The notes: generated by a model not told the origin, from the sequence alone. Positions 15,227-24,570 are shown, counted from the first letter of the stretch. The stretch: DNA of 36,133 nucleotides from an uncultured Clostridia bacterium (GCA_944362545.1 CALVTJ010000002.1:1-36133), one strand, 5' to 3'. Numbers and translations are program-made.

Positions 15227-15409
15227 ATGAAACGAACGACATTTGCAAACATTGATGATGAACTGAATTGGTATGCTTTTGTTATGTCAGATGGCAATTT
15301 TGAGGCCGCACGAGAGTTTGTGGAGGAGAGAAACAAACAACGCGAATTGGATGCGAAAAAAGAAAACGCGAAAAAACAAAAAAGCGAGACAAAGGAAAGA
15401 AATGTCTGA
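15227..15409 (+). CDS. small hypothetical protein upstream of and overlapping recO
   Basis: This 60-residue protein has a folded-looking N-terminal half (DELNWYAFVMSDGNFEAAREFVEERN) and a charged, probably helical C-terminal tail rich in Lys and Glu. AGGAGG lies 7 bases ahead of its ATG, a strong site. Its last 8 bases overlap the recO start (ATGTCTGA, 15402-15409), which implies translational coupling. I do not recognise the family. Confidence 0.6.
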   Translation: MKRTTFANIDDELNWYAFVMSDGNFEAAREFVEERNKQRELDAKKENAKKQKSETKERNV

Positions 15410-16130
15410 AAAGGTTAAAGGGATAGTAATCAGGTCAAATGACAGAAAGGAGAAGGATAAAAATATTCTTCTTTTTTCTCTTGAAAAGGGCAAAGTTTGG
15501 GCAACCCTCAAGGGAGTTAGGGGAAGTGGCGCGAAAATGAAACTTGCACAAAATCTCTTTTGTTTTGGAGAGTTTGTGTTTGAAGATGGCAAAGCAGGAA
15601 AGATTGTCACTGGCTTTGATGTCATTGAAAGTTTTCACGAAATAAGCGAAGATATTGAGAAATATTTTGAGGCAACTGCGGTTTTGGAAATTTTAAACGC
15701 TTTGGAATTTTCTAGCGAGACAGAAGTGGCAAAGACATTTGTGCTTACACTCAAAACACTAAAGGCAATTTGTTTTGACAACAACAAACATCTCTATGTT
15801 TTGGACAAGTTTTTGATAGAACTTTTCAAACTCAATGGTTTTCCGCTTTATTCTGACAAGTGCTCGGTGTGCGGAAGTGAGAATTTTGAAAGGGTGTTTA
15901 TCGACTATGCCACTGGCGAAATTGAGTGTATGGCGTGTCGCGGTTTTGTCAGCGAAGAAATTCCAAAAACAGCATTTTTGGCTTTAAAGTTTTTAAGCAA
16001 CACCGATTTTGACAGACTCAACACCTTGAAACTTGCTGAAAATAGTGAACTTGTGCTTTTGAAGATTTTAGTTAAAAATTTTGAGAGTAGGTTTGACAGA
16101 AATTTAAGACTCATCGGCATCTTGTCTTGA
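15402..16130 (+). CDS. recO: DNA repair protein RecO
   Basis: This 242-residue protein has the RecO layout. An N-terminal OB fold (KVKGIVIRSNDRKEKDKNILLFSLEKGKVWATLKGVRG) binds single-stranded DNA. A helical region follows, with a zinc-binding knot (CSVCG...CMAC) in the C-terminal half. RecO loads RecA onto SSB-coated gaps with RecR in the RecFOR pathway. The ATG at 15402 follows AAAGGAAAG and overlaps the small upstream gene; longer upstream readings lie in that gene's shadow frame. A terminator stem overlaps the last codons. Confidence 0.85.
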   Translation: MSEKVKGIVIRSNDRKEKDKNILLFSLEKGKVWATLKGVRGSGAKMKLAQNLFCFGEFVFEDGKAGKIVTGFDVIESFHEISEDIEKYFEATAVLEILNALEFSSETEVAKTFVLTLKTLKAICFDNNKHLYVLDKFLIELFKLNGFPLYSDKCSVCGSENFERVFIDYATGEIECMACRGFVSEEIPKTAFLALKFLSNTDFDRLNTLKLAENSELVLLKILVKNFESRFDRNLRLIGILS

Positions 16131-16140
16131 TGAGTTTTTT
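16109..16140 (+). terminator. rho-independent terminator overlapping the recO stop
   Basis: ACTCATC (16109-16115) pairs with GATGAGT (16129-16135) around a 13-base loop, followed by TTTTTT. The 3' arm includes part of the recO TGA. Confidence 0.65.
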
Positions 16141-16194
16141 GTTGTGGCGGTTATAATCAATTTACATAATAACAAAATTTAGGATGTTGAGCTG

Positions 16195-17064
16195 TCAAAG
16201 TTCATCAATCAAGATGTCATCAATTTTGTCATCTTTCAAAACAAATGTGGCATAACTTTTTGTTGTTGGTGTTATGGTGATAAATTCTGTCGGAGTGATT
16301 GGCAAAAATGAAGTTATATGACCAAAAAATTCTTGAAGTTGTGCGGAACCAATTTGTTTTTGTAGATTGTCCGACAAAAAGTTTAATGATCCCTCAAAGT
16401 CTTTTGCTTTGACACCTTCAAGTAATTTGAAGGGCACAAGTTGCCCTAAAGGCTTGTGGCTGTCACAAGAGAAATGTTCTTCTTCCAAAACAATGTCATC
16501 TTCAAATTTATATTTTGAAACCTTTTCACGATTGTCACTGTCGTGAAATCTTTTTTGAACGGTCACTGTGTCCTTTTTGCAGGTTATATGGTCGCCACCA
16601 AAATGCACAAGTTTGTTGTTCTTTGTTGAAAAAGCATAAAGGTCATGTTCAAATTGCACACAGGCGAAATTTTTTTCTTTGAAAACTTTGAAGTTTTTGC
16701 AGGGATGCTGACATTTGTATGTCACATTTTTGCCATTGGCTTCAAAAGACAAAGCGTGAGATGAGATTGAGATGTTGCAGATTGTTCCCGAAAAGTTTAA
16801 ACTTTCCATGTGCTTCACTTCCAATTTGCTTGCATCTTCCAAAAGAAGAAGAGTTTTGTCATCCTTTTTTATGATTGAAAGGCGTTCACTTTCTTGTGGA
16901 CTGGAAAGATTGATGTAAAACGGAATTTGACTGTTGTCGGCAGGATAGACAAACAAAAATGTTTCATCTTCAACTTCAAGATTGTCATTGCAATCCAGTT
17001 CTGTCAATGCATTTTGTGTTTTGACAAGGCAAGGATATGTCGTTTTTATGAGATATTTTTCCAT
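16195..17064 (-). CDS. hypothetical protein, unrecognised
   Basis: This 289-residue soluble protein has no signal peptide or membrane helix. Its first two thirds look beta-rich with short alternating strands (ENGKNVTY, FACVQFEHDLYAFST, NNKLVHFGGDHITCKKDTVTV), and the last 90 residues look helical then strand (GQLVPFKLLEGVKAKDFEGSLNFLSDNLQ; TEFITITPTTKSYATFVL). I do not recognise the family. It is convergent with recO and divergent from the Myb-like gene. No ribosome binding site is visible before ATG 17064; instead a sigma-E-like promoter pattern lies almost against the start. Codon use is like its neighbours, so it is likely a real gene. Confidence 0.65.
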   Translation of the reverse strand: MEKYLIKTTYPCLVKTQNALTELDCNDNLEVEDETFLFVYPADNSQIPFYINLSSPQESERLSIIKKDDKTLLLLEDASKLEVKHMESLNFSGTICNISISSHALSFEANGKNVTYKCQHPCKNFKVFKEKNFACVQFEHDLYAFSTKNNKLVHFGGDHITCKKDTVTVQKRFHDSDNREKVSKYKFEDDIVLEEEHFSCDSHKPLGQLVPFKLLEGVKAKDFEGSLNFLSDNLQKQIGSAQLQEFFGHITSFLPITPTEFITITPTTKSYATFVLKDDKIDDILIDEL

Positions 17065-17069
17065 GCTTT

Positions 17070-17098
17070 AATTTATGATTTTCCGCTTCATGATATGC
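17070..17098 (-). promoter_or_regulatory. possible sporulation sigma-E/K-like promoter
   Basis: On the minus strand GCATATC (17098-17092), 14 bases, then CATAAATT (17077-17070) closely follow the Bacillus sigma-E pattern KMATATT-N14-CATACANT, with one mismatch in each element; CATAAATTA also fits the sigma-K -10 form. Only 5 bases separate the -10 from the ATG. The match may be chance in AT-rich DNA. Confidence 0.3.
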
Positions 17099-17182
17099 TG
17101 ATTTTGAGGATTTAATGTGCTTTTTAAATTTATTGTTTAAATTCATTTTTTGTGGCAATAAATTTTTTCAGGAGAGACAAAT

Positions 17183-17947
17183 ATGAAGTTTTCAAATTGG
17201 AACGACCAGGAAGTTAAATCGCTTTTTGCTGAAGTAGAAGATTGCAAAAGGCAAAATAAGGCATTAAAAAATGCCTTTGTAAACCATGCAAAAAAGTTTC
17301 ATCGCCAGCCAAACAGTGTGAGAAATTATTATTATCACGAAGTGGACAATCTTTTACAGGATGCCAAAAGAAGCAAAACTCTTGGTATTGACATTCAAAA
17401 ACACAGCAAAAGTCACTTTTCAGGTTTTGACAAAGAAGCGGAAGAGAAGTTGTTTGAAGATGTTGACAACATGACCAGACAAGGCCTGTCGGTTAGGTCG
17501 GCGTGTATGAAGTTAAGCGGTGGAAATTTGACAGAGATGACAAGACTTCAAAACAAATATCAAAACATGAAGAGAAAGTTGAATGCGAATGGCAAAATCA
17601 TTCCGTTTCGAAAAAGAAAGGTGCTGACCGAAAGCGACATAAACAGTTTGCTTATGGGACTTGTCAGATTGATAAAGAAAAACGCTATTGAAGATTTTGT
17701 TGAAAGGAGTAAACTTGAGAAGCAGTCATCCAACTTTTTGTTGAAAAAGGCATTTGTTGACTTGCAAAGAAAGGACAAACAGATTGCAGAACTTCGTGCC
17801 GATTTTGAACAACTCAAAACTGAAAATCAAAAACTTGTTGGACAGATTGAACTCTTTTCAGCAAGTAAACAAGCAAGGCTTAAAAATCATATTGTCAAAA
17901 AGAGATTTGAAACGCAGAGAGAAAACATAAAAACCAAAAATGTTTGA
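17183..17947 (+). CDS. Myb/SANT-like DNA-binding protein (RsfA-like architecture)
   Basis: This 254-residue protein opens with a Myb/SANT-like helix-turn-helix (NWNDQEVKSLFAEVEDCKRQ, then HAKKFHRQPNSVRNYYYHEV). A second similar segment follows (FDKEAEEKLFEDVDNMTRQG...KLSGGNLTEM). A basic stretch (IPFRKRKV) leads to a long C-terminal coiled coil (FVDLQRKDKQIAELRADFEQLKTENQKL). This order, an N-terminal Myb-like domain plus coiled coil, resembles RsfA, the prespore regulator of Bacillus, but identity is too weak by eye to claim orthology. The ATG follows CAGGAGAG. The addB promoter overlaps its stop codon. Confidence 0.6.
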   Translation: MKFSNWNDQEVKSLFAEVEDCKRQNKALKNAFVNHAKKFHRQPNSVRNYYYHEVDNLLQDAKRSKTLGIDIQKHSKSHFSGFDKEAEEKLFEDVDNMTRQGLSVRSACMKLSGGNLTEMTRLQNKYQNMKRKLNANGKIIPFRKRKVLTESDINSLLMGLVRLIKKNAIEDFVERSKLEKQSSNFLLKKAFVDLQRKDKQIAELRADFEQLKTENQKLVGQIELFSASKQARLKNHIVKKRFETQRENIKTKNV

Positions 17948-17972
17948 TTTATTAAGGCTTTTGTGGTAAAAT
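17944..17972 (+). promoter_or_regulatory. addB promoter, nearly touching the start codon
   Basis: TTGATT (17944-17949) and TAAAAT (17967-17972) are 17 bases apart and overlap the TGA of the preceding gene. The addB ATG starts 7 bases after the -10, where transcription itself should begin. No ribosome binding site is present. Confidence 0.5.
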
Positions 17973-17978
17973 TTTTCC

Positions 17979-20900
17979 ATGAAAATCAAACTTGTCACAG
18001 GAGCAACCGCTTTTGAGGCGGCAAAAAACACCATTGCACAGATAAATCCGATGGATTTGGAAACAGAGAATTTGGTTGTCGTGCCAGATAGTTTTTCTAT
18101 GCAGGCGGAAAGTTTGATTTTTGATGTGCTAAATATCAAGGCAACATTCAACATTGAAGTCGTTGGCATTTCAAGACTTGCCAGCAAAATTTTGCGAAAC
18201 CAAAACATAGGCTACAAGCGCATAAGCGGTCTTGAAGAAAGTTTCAACATATTCAAGGCAGTCAAATTGTGTCAGGACAAGTTTGTCTATTTTGGCAAGT
18301 GCGGAATGGATTTTTGTCTTAAAATTTTGCAAATTGTCAAACAATTCAAATCTTGTAAAATAAGTCCAGGACAAATCAGAGATGTCGGGGATGATTTGCT
18401 TGACAGAAAAATGCGTGATTTGAAGTTAATTTATCAAACTTACAATTCACTTCTTGAAGACAAACTCGACCTGTCAGGGCTTTTGGAATTTTTTGTGGGA
18501 AATGCACAGAAAAATCTTGATTTGTCAAAAATAAAATTATTCTTTGTCAATTTTGACAGTTTTTCAATGGAAATAAACTCTTTTATTTGCAAAATCGCTG
18601 GATTTGTCAAAGAGATTTATATTGGGTTTGCAAGACCTATTTCTGTTGGCAATGCATTTATCTATGAAGATGACATTTTGCGAAAAACCACACAATATGC
18701 CAAGGAATATGGCATAAGCGTGGAAGTGGAAAATTTCCCAACAAAAATCAATGGAAACAGTTTAGCAATTGTGAAAAATTTGTTTTCTTTTGACATTCAA
18801 CCATGCCCGAGTGACTTTTTTGTCAATATTGTGGCAAAAAACCGCAATGAAGAGATGGAGTATGTTGCAAAATACATAAAAAATGCTGTCACAAACGGCT
18901 GGAAGTTTAAAGATTTTGGCATTGCTGTGCCGGATAAATCATATTTTGATGACCTAAAAACCACACTCGGAGAGTTTGAAATTGTGTCATACAGTGATGA
19001 TGCTGTCGATTTGTCACAGACTATTTTGGGCAGATTTTTGTTGAAAATTTTGGAAATAGCCAAACTGAATTTTCAAAAAGAAAGTGCGCAATTTTTGGCT
19101 TCTTGTCCACTTTTTGATGTGCAAAACAGAGAAGATGTTTTGACCCAAATTGATTATTTTAATGTGAGCGATGAAAAAGAATTTTTGACTAGATTTTCAC
19201 AGTTTGAAAATGTCATAAAAAATATAGAAAATTTAAAAAAATGCATCACGCTCAACGATTTTTTGAATATTTTGCTGGGATTTTTGCAAATAATCGAAAA
19301 TTCATATGCAAAACTTTTGCAAGATTTGCAGGAAAGCGGATATTTCAAAAAAGAAAGTGAAAACGCACAGGCGCGAGAATTGATTTTAAGTGTTATTGAA
19401 AAACTGAAAGAACTCGGGGGAGAAGAAAAATTTGAACTTGGCGATTTTGAAAATCTTTTTAATCTCGCTCTTAAAAGTGTCAAAGTTGAGACTGTGCCAT
19501 CTTATGTTGATGCGGTGTATGTTGGAGATGCCACAGACAGTTATTTTGAAGATGTAAAGGTTTTGTTTGTGCTGGGAGCAACTGCCAACAATTTGCCAAA
19601 AACTCAAAACGATATTGGCATTATTGATGATGATGACATCAAAAAACTGCGTTTGGACTTTGCACTCGAACCTGAAATCAAGGTGTTAAATCGCAGAAGT
19701 AGACTGAAGCTTTTTGAACTTTTGCAACACGCAAAAAGAAAACTTATTGTCAGCACTCCACTTTCAGATGGTGGACAAATGACACAAAAATCAGGGTTTG
19801 TGAATGATTTGTTGAGCATATTTGGCGAAAATGTCATCCACACTTCATCACTTGAAGATTTTGATGTTGGCATTTTGACAGAGGAAGATGCACTTAACAG
19901 GTTTTTGTTTTTAGTTGGAAACAAACAAAACTTGTCAAATGTGGCAACAAAACTTGAAAGTGAAGATAAATTGCCAAAAAAGTGGGTTGGAACGATAAAT
20001 CATGTTATGGACAAAAAAATTCAAACCGACCAAGAAAAATTGGATGGATTGACCACCAAAAGTCCAGCATTTGACAAGCAAACATTTTCGGCATCGGAGT
20101 TGGAGACTTATTTTCACTGCCCATATAAAAGATTTGTCACTTATGGACTTAAAATCAAACCAAAAGAAAATATTGAACCAAACAGGCGACTTTTTGGAAT
20201 TTTTGAACATGACCTTTTGCGAACCTTTCTTACAACTTTTCATATGGACATCTCAAAAGTGACAGGTGAAGACTTGGAAAAGTTTTTGAAAGAAAATGTC
20301 AAAAAACTTGCCGAAAAGGTGTATGATGAAAAAATTTTAAACAGAAGATATTTTTTGAAATTTTTACATGATGAGAGCAAAATAATCTTAAAAAATGCTA
20401 TCTATGAGCAAAAACAAAGCAGTTTTAGACCAATTATGTTGGAAGAAAAGGTCTTTCAAAAGATTTTCAAAAATGAGAATTTGAAAGGTTTTGTTGACAG
20501 AGTGGACAAAGCAGAAAATTATTTTAGAATTATTGATTACAAGACTGGCAGAACTGAAGGAATTAAAAAAGATTTGTATTATGGCAGAAAATTGCAACTT
20601 TTCTTGTATGCAAAGTGTATAGGCAAAAAACTTGGGCTGGATTGCGGTGGTGTTTATTATTTCAACTGTCAAACAAAATATTCAAAACGAAATCAAAATA
20701 TCACGCTTTTCAATGGCATGACACTCAAAGACAATCATGTTGTGGGGATGACAGATGGCAGACTTTGGCAGGAAGGTGTGCGAAGTGACCTTGTTGGGAT
20801 GTCCAGAAAGAAAAATGTCAAAAATGGAGAGTTTGAATTCAAAAACGGAAATGCTGTTGATGAATTTGAGATATATTTAGATTATGCTACGGAAGTTTCA

Positions 20901-21071
20901 CAGGGTGCCGTTGATGAAATCAGAAGTGGCTATTTTCAGGCGAAGCCAATCAAAGATGAGTGTGATTCTTGTCCATTCCATGCCATTTGCAGACACAGAG
21001 ACAGTGATGGCTACAGAGTTTTGCAAAGTGTGAAGGATGATAATTTTAAAGGAAGAAAACATGAAAATTGA
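17979..21071 (+). CDS. addB: ATP-dependent helicase/nuclease subunit B
   Basis: This 1030-residue protein is the AddB subunit of the AddAB enzyme, which resects double-strand breaks for RecA. The N-terminal block (VVVPDSFSMQAESLIFDVL, GISRLASKIL) aligns with the AddB helicase-like fold. The C-terminal RecB-type nuclease has GFVDRVD (837-843) and DYKTG (853-857). The iron-sulfur cysteines are kept: Cys714 (FHCPYKRF) and Cys995, Cys998 and Cys1004 (CDSCPFHAIC). The Walker A present in most Bacillota AddB is gone: the matching site reads GATAFEAAK (8-16). The start is set by homology since there is no ribosome binding site. addA overlaps the 3' end. Confidence 0.9.
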   Translation: MKIKLVTGATAFEAAKNTIAQINPMDLETENLVVVPDSFSMQAESLIFDVLNIKATFNIEVVGISRLASKILRNQNIGYKRISGLEESFNIFKAVKLCQDKFVYFGKCGMDFCLKILQIVKQFKSCKISPGQIRDVGDDLLDRKMRDLKLIYQTYNSLLEDKLDLSGLLEFFVGNAQKNLDLSKIKLFFVNFDSFSMEINSFICKIAGFVKEIYIGFARPISVGNAFIYEDDILRKTTQYAKEYGISVEVENFPTKINGNSLAIVKNLFSFDIQPCPSDFFVNIVAKNRNEEMEYVAKYIKNAVTNGWKFKDFGIAVPDKSYFDDLKTTLGEFEIVSYSDDAVDLSQTILGRFLLKILEIAKLNFQKESAQFLASCPLFDVQNREDVLTQIDYFNVSDEKEFLTRFSQFENVIKNIENLKKCITLNDFLNILLGFLQIIENSYAKLLQDLQESGYFKKESENAQARELILSVIEKLKELGGEEKFELGDFENLFNLALKSVKVETVPSYVDAVYVGDATDSYFEDVKVLFVLGATANNLPKTQNDIGIIDDDDIKKLRLDFALEPEIKVLNRRSRLKLFELLQHAKRKLIVSTPLSDGGQMTQKSGFVNDLLSIFGENVIHTSSLEDFDVGILTEEDALNRFLFLVGNKQNLSNVATKLESEDKLPKKWVGTINHVMDKKIQTDQEKLDGLTTKSPAFDKQTFSASELETYFHCPYKRFVTYGLKIKPKENIEPNRRLFGIFEHDLLRTFLTTFHMDISKVTGEDLEKFLKENVKKLAEKVYDEKILNRRYFLKFLHDESKIILKNAIYEQKQSSFRPIMLEEKVFQKIFKNENLKGFVDRVDKAENYFRIIDYKTGRTEGIKKDLYYGRKLQLFLYAKCIGKKLGLDCGGVYYFNCQTKYSKRNQNITLFNGMTLKDNHVVGMTDGRLWQEGVRSDLVGMSRKKNVKNGEFEFKNGNAVDEFEIYLDYATEVSQGAVDEIRSGYFQAKPIKDECDSCPFHAICRHRDSDGYRVLQSVKDDNFKGRKHEN

Positions 21072-24000
21072 AGAGCAGGAAAGAGTTTTGAAAAACGACA
21101 AAAAAAACATGTTGGTCAGTGCATCTGCGGGCAGTGGCAAGACTTATATCATGATAAAATATGTCACAAAACTTATTTGTGAAGACAAAATTCCTGTCAA
21201 AGACTTGCTCATTTTGACCTTTACAAAAGCGGCAGCAACCGAAATGAAGGAAAGATTGCTCAAAAGGTTGAAAGAGATGGGAAGTGACCCTTTTGTGATT
21301 GAACAAATTGATTCACTTTCCGTGGCCAACATTTCAACAATACATTCATTTTGTGAGAAAAATTTGAAAAAATATGCCAACTTGCTGGGGATAAATGAAA
21401 ATTTTGAAATTGCCGATGAAAATGTTGCTCAAAGAATAAGACAGAATGCCTTTGAAAACGCTTTTGAAAAGTTCAATGAAAAGTGTCCAAAAGATTATTT
21501 TGAACTCATTTCTTCATATAAAAATGACAAAAACAAAATCAAAGAAATAATGTTTGAGATTGAGTCTTTGGTGAATGCTATTGCGGACAAAGAAAGTTTT
21601 TTGCAAGAAAATCTGAATAGCAGTGACAAGTTTTTTGACAAGGCTACAAAATTTTTGTTTGAAAATGCACAAAAACATTTGCAGGAATTGTTGAAAAAAG
21701 TGAGAGATTTGCATGTTGATGAATTTTATGATTCTCTGTTTGAACAACTTAAAAATGTGCTAAATAGTCAGGATATTTTTGAAATGATAAGCGCGTGCAG
21801 AGAATGTGCCTTTCCAAAACTTCCACTTCGAAAGGTTGTTGGCGATGAGGTTGTGGATATTTTGAATGTGCTTAAAAAGGAGATAAACAAACAAATTGCC
21901 AGCATTATCCAACTTAATTTGGATGAAAAAATGCTTGCCGACTATCAAAAAACCGGACATTTGGAGAAAATTTTGATAAATCTTTTCCAAATGTATGAAA
22001 ATGAAGAAAATGATATAAAAAAAACAGAAAACTATTTGGATTTTTATGACCTTGAAAAATATATGAAAAAGTTGTCTGTTCAAGAAAATTTGTTTGCGGG
22101 ACTGAAATATGTCTTTGTGGATGAATATCAGGACACAAACAAGGTGCAAGAGAGAATTGTCAAAAACATTGCGAAAAATTGCAATTTTGTGGCAGTTGGA
22201 GATGTCAAACAGGGGATTTATGGTTTTCGTTTGGCAAGTTCGGAGATTTTCCTGAAAGATATGCATGATTTTCAGCAGGATAAAAATTCATCTGTCAACT
22301 TTTTGCAGTCAAATTTTAGAAGCAGTCAAAAGGTTTTAGACTTTGTCAATGACATCTTCAAAGTGTGCATGACAGAAGAAAGTTGTGGCGTAGATTATGC
22401 AAACAGTTCCATGCTTCAAGGCAAGGCGGAATTTGTTGATGACAAAGAAAAATCGGTGTTTCTTGATTTGTTGGCAGAAAAGGAAGAAGAAAAATTGGCG
22501 CTTGCGGATGTTTATAGTGTCAAAAATGATGAACTTTTTGTTGACAATCAAAATCTTTTGCAGTTTGAAGATGTCTTGCGCCGAATAAATGAAGTTATGT
22601 CATCGCAGATAAGTGACAATGGCAAATTGAGAAAATGCCGTTTTAGTGATATCGCTATTCTGTCAAGGAAAAGAGATGCTCTTTTTGGTGGACTTGAGGA
22701 GTTTCTGCAAAAAAATGGAGTGCCGGTTGTCTCAAATTCGCGCAATTTGCTTTTGGATGAACCAGAGGTTCAAATGCTGTTGTCCTATCTCAAAATTGCG
22801 CTCAATCAAGATGATGATGTTGCAATGGCGAGCGTGTTGATGTCGGGACTTTGTGATTTGACTTTGCAAAAAATTTTAAAAGAAAAAGATGCAAGAGATG
22901 AATCTCTTTGCGAGATTGTGTCTGATGACAAAAATGGATTTTTTGCAAAATTTAATCAAAATTTGAGAGAATTTCGCTTTGACTGTGTGGTTTTTGGTGC
23001 AAGAAGGGCATTTTTGAATTTGTTTAACAAAACAGAGTATCGTGCTTATCTAAATCAAAAACCGGAACACAACAAGATAAATATGTTTGTTGATAAGTTT
23101 TTAAGTCAAATTTCGGCAAGTGGTTTTGAGTTTGACCTTGCAGGGCTTGTAAACTTTTTTGAAAGTGTGGATATAACTGTCAGTGCAGAGGGAGCAAGCA
23201 TTGAAGATGCAGTTCTTTTGACCACCATTCACAACAGCAAGGGGTTGGAATATCCAATTGTTTTTTTGATAGGATGTGACCAAAGTTTGTCAAAAGCACA
23301 GCCAAAAGTGGATGTTGAGATAAACGAAAATTTTGGTTTGGCAGTCAAGTTTTATGACAGAGAGAACAACAATGAGATAATTACCGCAAAAATGCAGGCG
23401 ATAAAAGAATTTGAAGCACAAAAAGATTTTGTGGAAGAGTTAATGATTTTTTATGTCGCTGTCACTCGTGCTAAAAATCGTATTTATATGTTTGGAAAAT
23501 TCAAAGATTCCATTTTTGAAAAGATTTCTCTGGAAGATTGTGACAGTTATTTTGAACTTGTGTTTTTTGCATTGAGAAGTGTCAAAGAACAGTTTTTGAA
23601 AGATGGCAGTTTTGAAAGCGAAACAATGCAGATTACGGCAATTGATGGTATTGAAAACATTGACCAAAAGATTGTTCAAGATTTTAAAAATGCAGAAATT
23701 TTGCCGGAAATTGCAGAAAAAATTGAAAAATATCTGGATTTTCATTATGATATTGATGAAAAAATGAATTTTAAATTAAAAGAAACGGTGACAAGTTTAA
23801 ACAGCAGGGATGCAGAAAACAAGATGGAAAAATATTCAAATGAAAACTTCTCGTTTGGTTCAGCATCTGTGGAAACAGGAAATGCCTATCACTTGGCGTT
23901 GAAAACTTTGGGTTTTGAGAAGATTGAAAACATGCAAGATCTCGAGAGAGAGATGGCAAGCAATGCGACAATCTTTGAAGAGATAAGTCCGCTTCTTGAC

Positions 24001-24357
24001 AAAGAAATTTTGCTTAAAAACATTTTACTTTTGAAAAATGTGCTGAAAGATGCAATCGTATTTAAAGAGAAAGAGTTTGTCATGAAGGACAAAATTTGCC
24101 ATTTGATTGATGGCGAAAATTTGCAGGACGAGATTTTGGTGCAGGGAATTGTTGACCTGTTTGCACAAAGGGAAGATGAAATAATTTTGATAGATTACAA
24201 ATATTCCAATTCCACAAATGAAAAATATTTGATTGAGAAATATAAAAATCAATTAAAATTGTATAAAAAAGCACTGGAAAATGTTTTTAAAATGAAAATA
24301 CATCAAGTTTATTTGCTTTCATTGAAAAATAATAATTTGATAAAAGTGAATATTTAA
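21061..24357 (+). CDS. addA: ATP-dependent helicase/nuclease subunit A
   Basis: This 1098-residue protein is the motor and second nuclease of AddAB. It is a UvrD-like superfamily 1 helicase with Walker A SASAGSGKT (20-28), LTFTKAAATEM, STIHSFC, Walker B VFVDEYQDTN, GDVKQGIYGFR and motif V TTIHNSKGLEYPIVFL. The C-terminal RecB-type nuclease keeps EKEF and IDYKYS (Asp1045, Lys1047). At 1098 residues it is slightly shorter than typical AddA of about 1200. The ATG at 21061 follows AAAGGAAG and overlaps the addB end by 11 bases, so the two subunits are coupled. No terminator is obvious after it. Confidence 0.92.
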   Translation: MKIEEQERVLKNDKKNMLVSASAGSGKTYIMIKYVTKLICEDKIPVKDLLILTFTKAAATEMKERLLKRLKEMGSDPFVIEQIDSLSVANISTIHSFCEKNLKKYANLLGINENFEIADENVAQRIRQNAFENAFEKFNEKCPKDYFELISSYKNDKNKIKEIMFEIESLVNAIADKESFLQENLNSSDKFFDKATKFLFENAQKHLQELLKKVRDLHVDEFYDSLFEQLKNVLNSQDIFEMISACRECAFPKLPLRKVVGDEVVDILNVLKKEINKQIASIIQLNLDEKMLADYQKTGHLEKILINLFQMYENEENDIKKTENYLDFYDLEKYMKKLSVQENLFAGLKYVFVDEYQDTNKVQERIVKNIAKNCNFVAVGDVKQGIYGFRLASSEIFLKDMHDFQQDKNSSVNFLQSNFRSSQKVLDFVNDIFKVCMTEESCGVDYANSSMLQGKAEFVDDKEKSVFLDLLAEKEEEKLALADVYSVKNDELFVDNQNLLQFEDVLRRINEVMSSQISDNGKLRKCRFSDIAILSRKRDALFGGLEEFLQKNGVPVVSNSRNLLLDEPEVQMLLSYLKIALNQDDDVAMASVLMSGLCDLTLQKILKEKDARDESLCEIVSDDKNGFFAKFNQNLREFRFDCVVFGARRAFLNLFNKTEYRAYLNQKPEHNKINMFVDKFLSQISASGFEFDLAGLVNFFESVDITVSAEGASIEDAVLLTTIHNSKGLEYPIVFLIGCDQSLSKAQPKVDVEINENFGLAVKFYDRENNNEIITAKMQAIKEFEAQKDFVEELMIFYVAVTRAKNRIYMFGKFKDSIFEKISLEDCDSYFELVFFALRSVKEQFLKDGSFESETMQITAIDGIENIDQKIVQDFKNAEILPEIAEKIEKYLDFHYDIDEKMNFKLKETVTSLNSRDAENKMEKYSNENFSFGSASVETGNAYHLALKTLGFEKIENMQDLEREMASNATIFEEISPLLDKEILLKNILLLKNVLKDAIVFKEKEFVMKDKICHLIDGENLQDEILVQGIVDLFAQREDEIILIDYKYSNSTNEKYLIEKYKNQLKLYKKALENVFKMKIHQVYLLSLKNNNLIKVNI

Positions 24358-24570
24358 TAAAATTTATTTCCAATATTGACAAAGATTTTCCATTTTTGAT
24401 TGCCGTTATTTTAAGGGAGAAAAATTGTTTTTTGATAGTTTTTCTTCCTTTTGTTTTTACTATTGAAAAAATAAATAAAAAATTATTAAAAAATATTTTA
24501 GAAAATATTAAAAAATATTAGTATTTATTTTTTTCTTGTGATATACTAAATGCGTATAAGGAGGTCCATG
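24358..24570. other. very AT-rich intergenic promoter region
   Basis: This stretch holds no gene. From about 24440 to 24540 it is almost pure A/T with A- and T-tracts and repeated AAATATT words, a likely bent or UP-element-like region. TATACT (24542-24547) is a reasonable -10 close to the AAGGAGG site (24558-24564). No convincing -35 is seen. Such A/T tracts are also the kind of DNA that AT-hook proteins bind. Confidence 0.45.
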
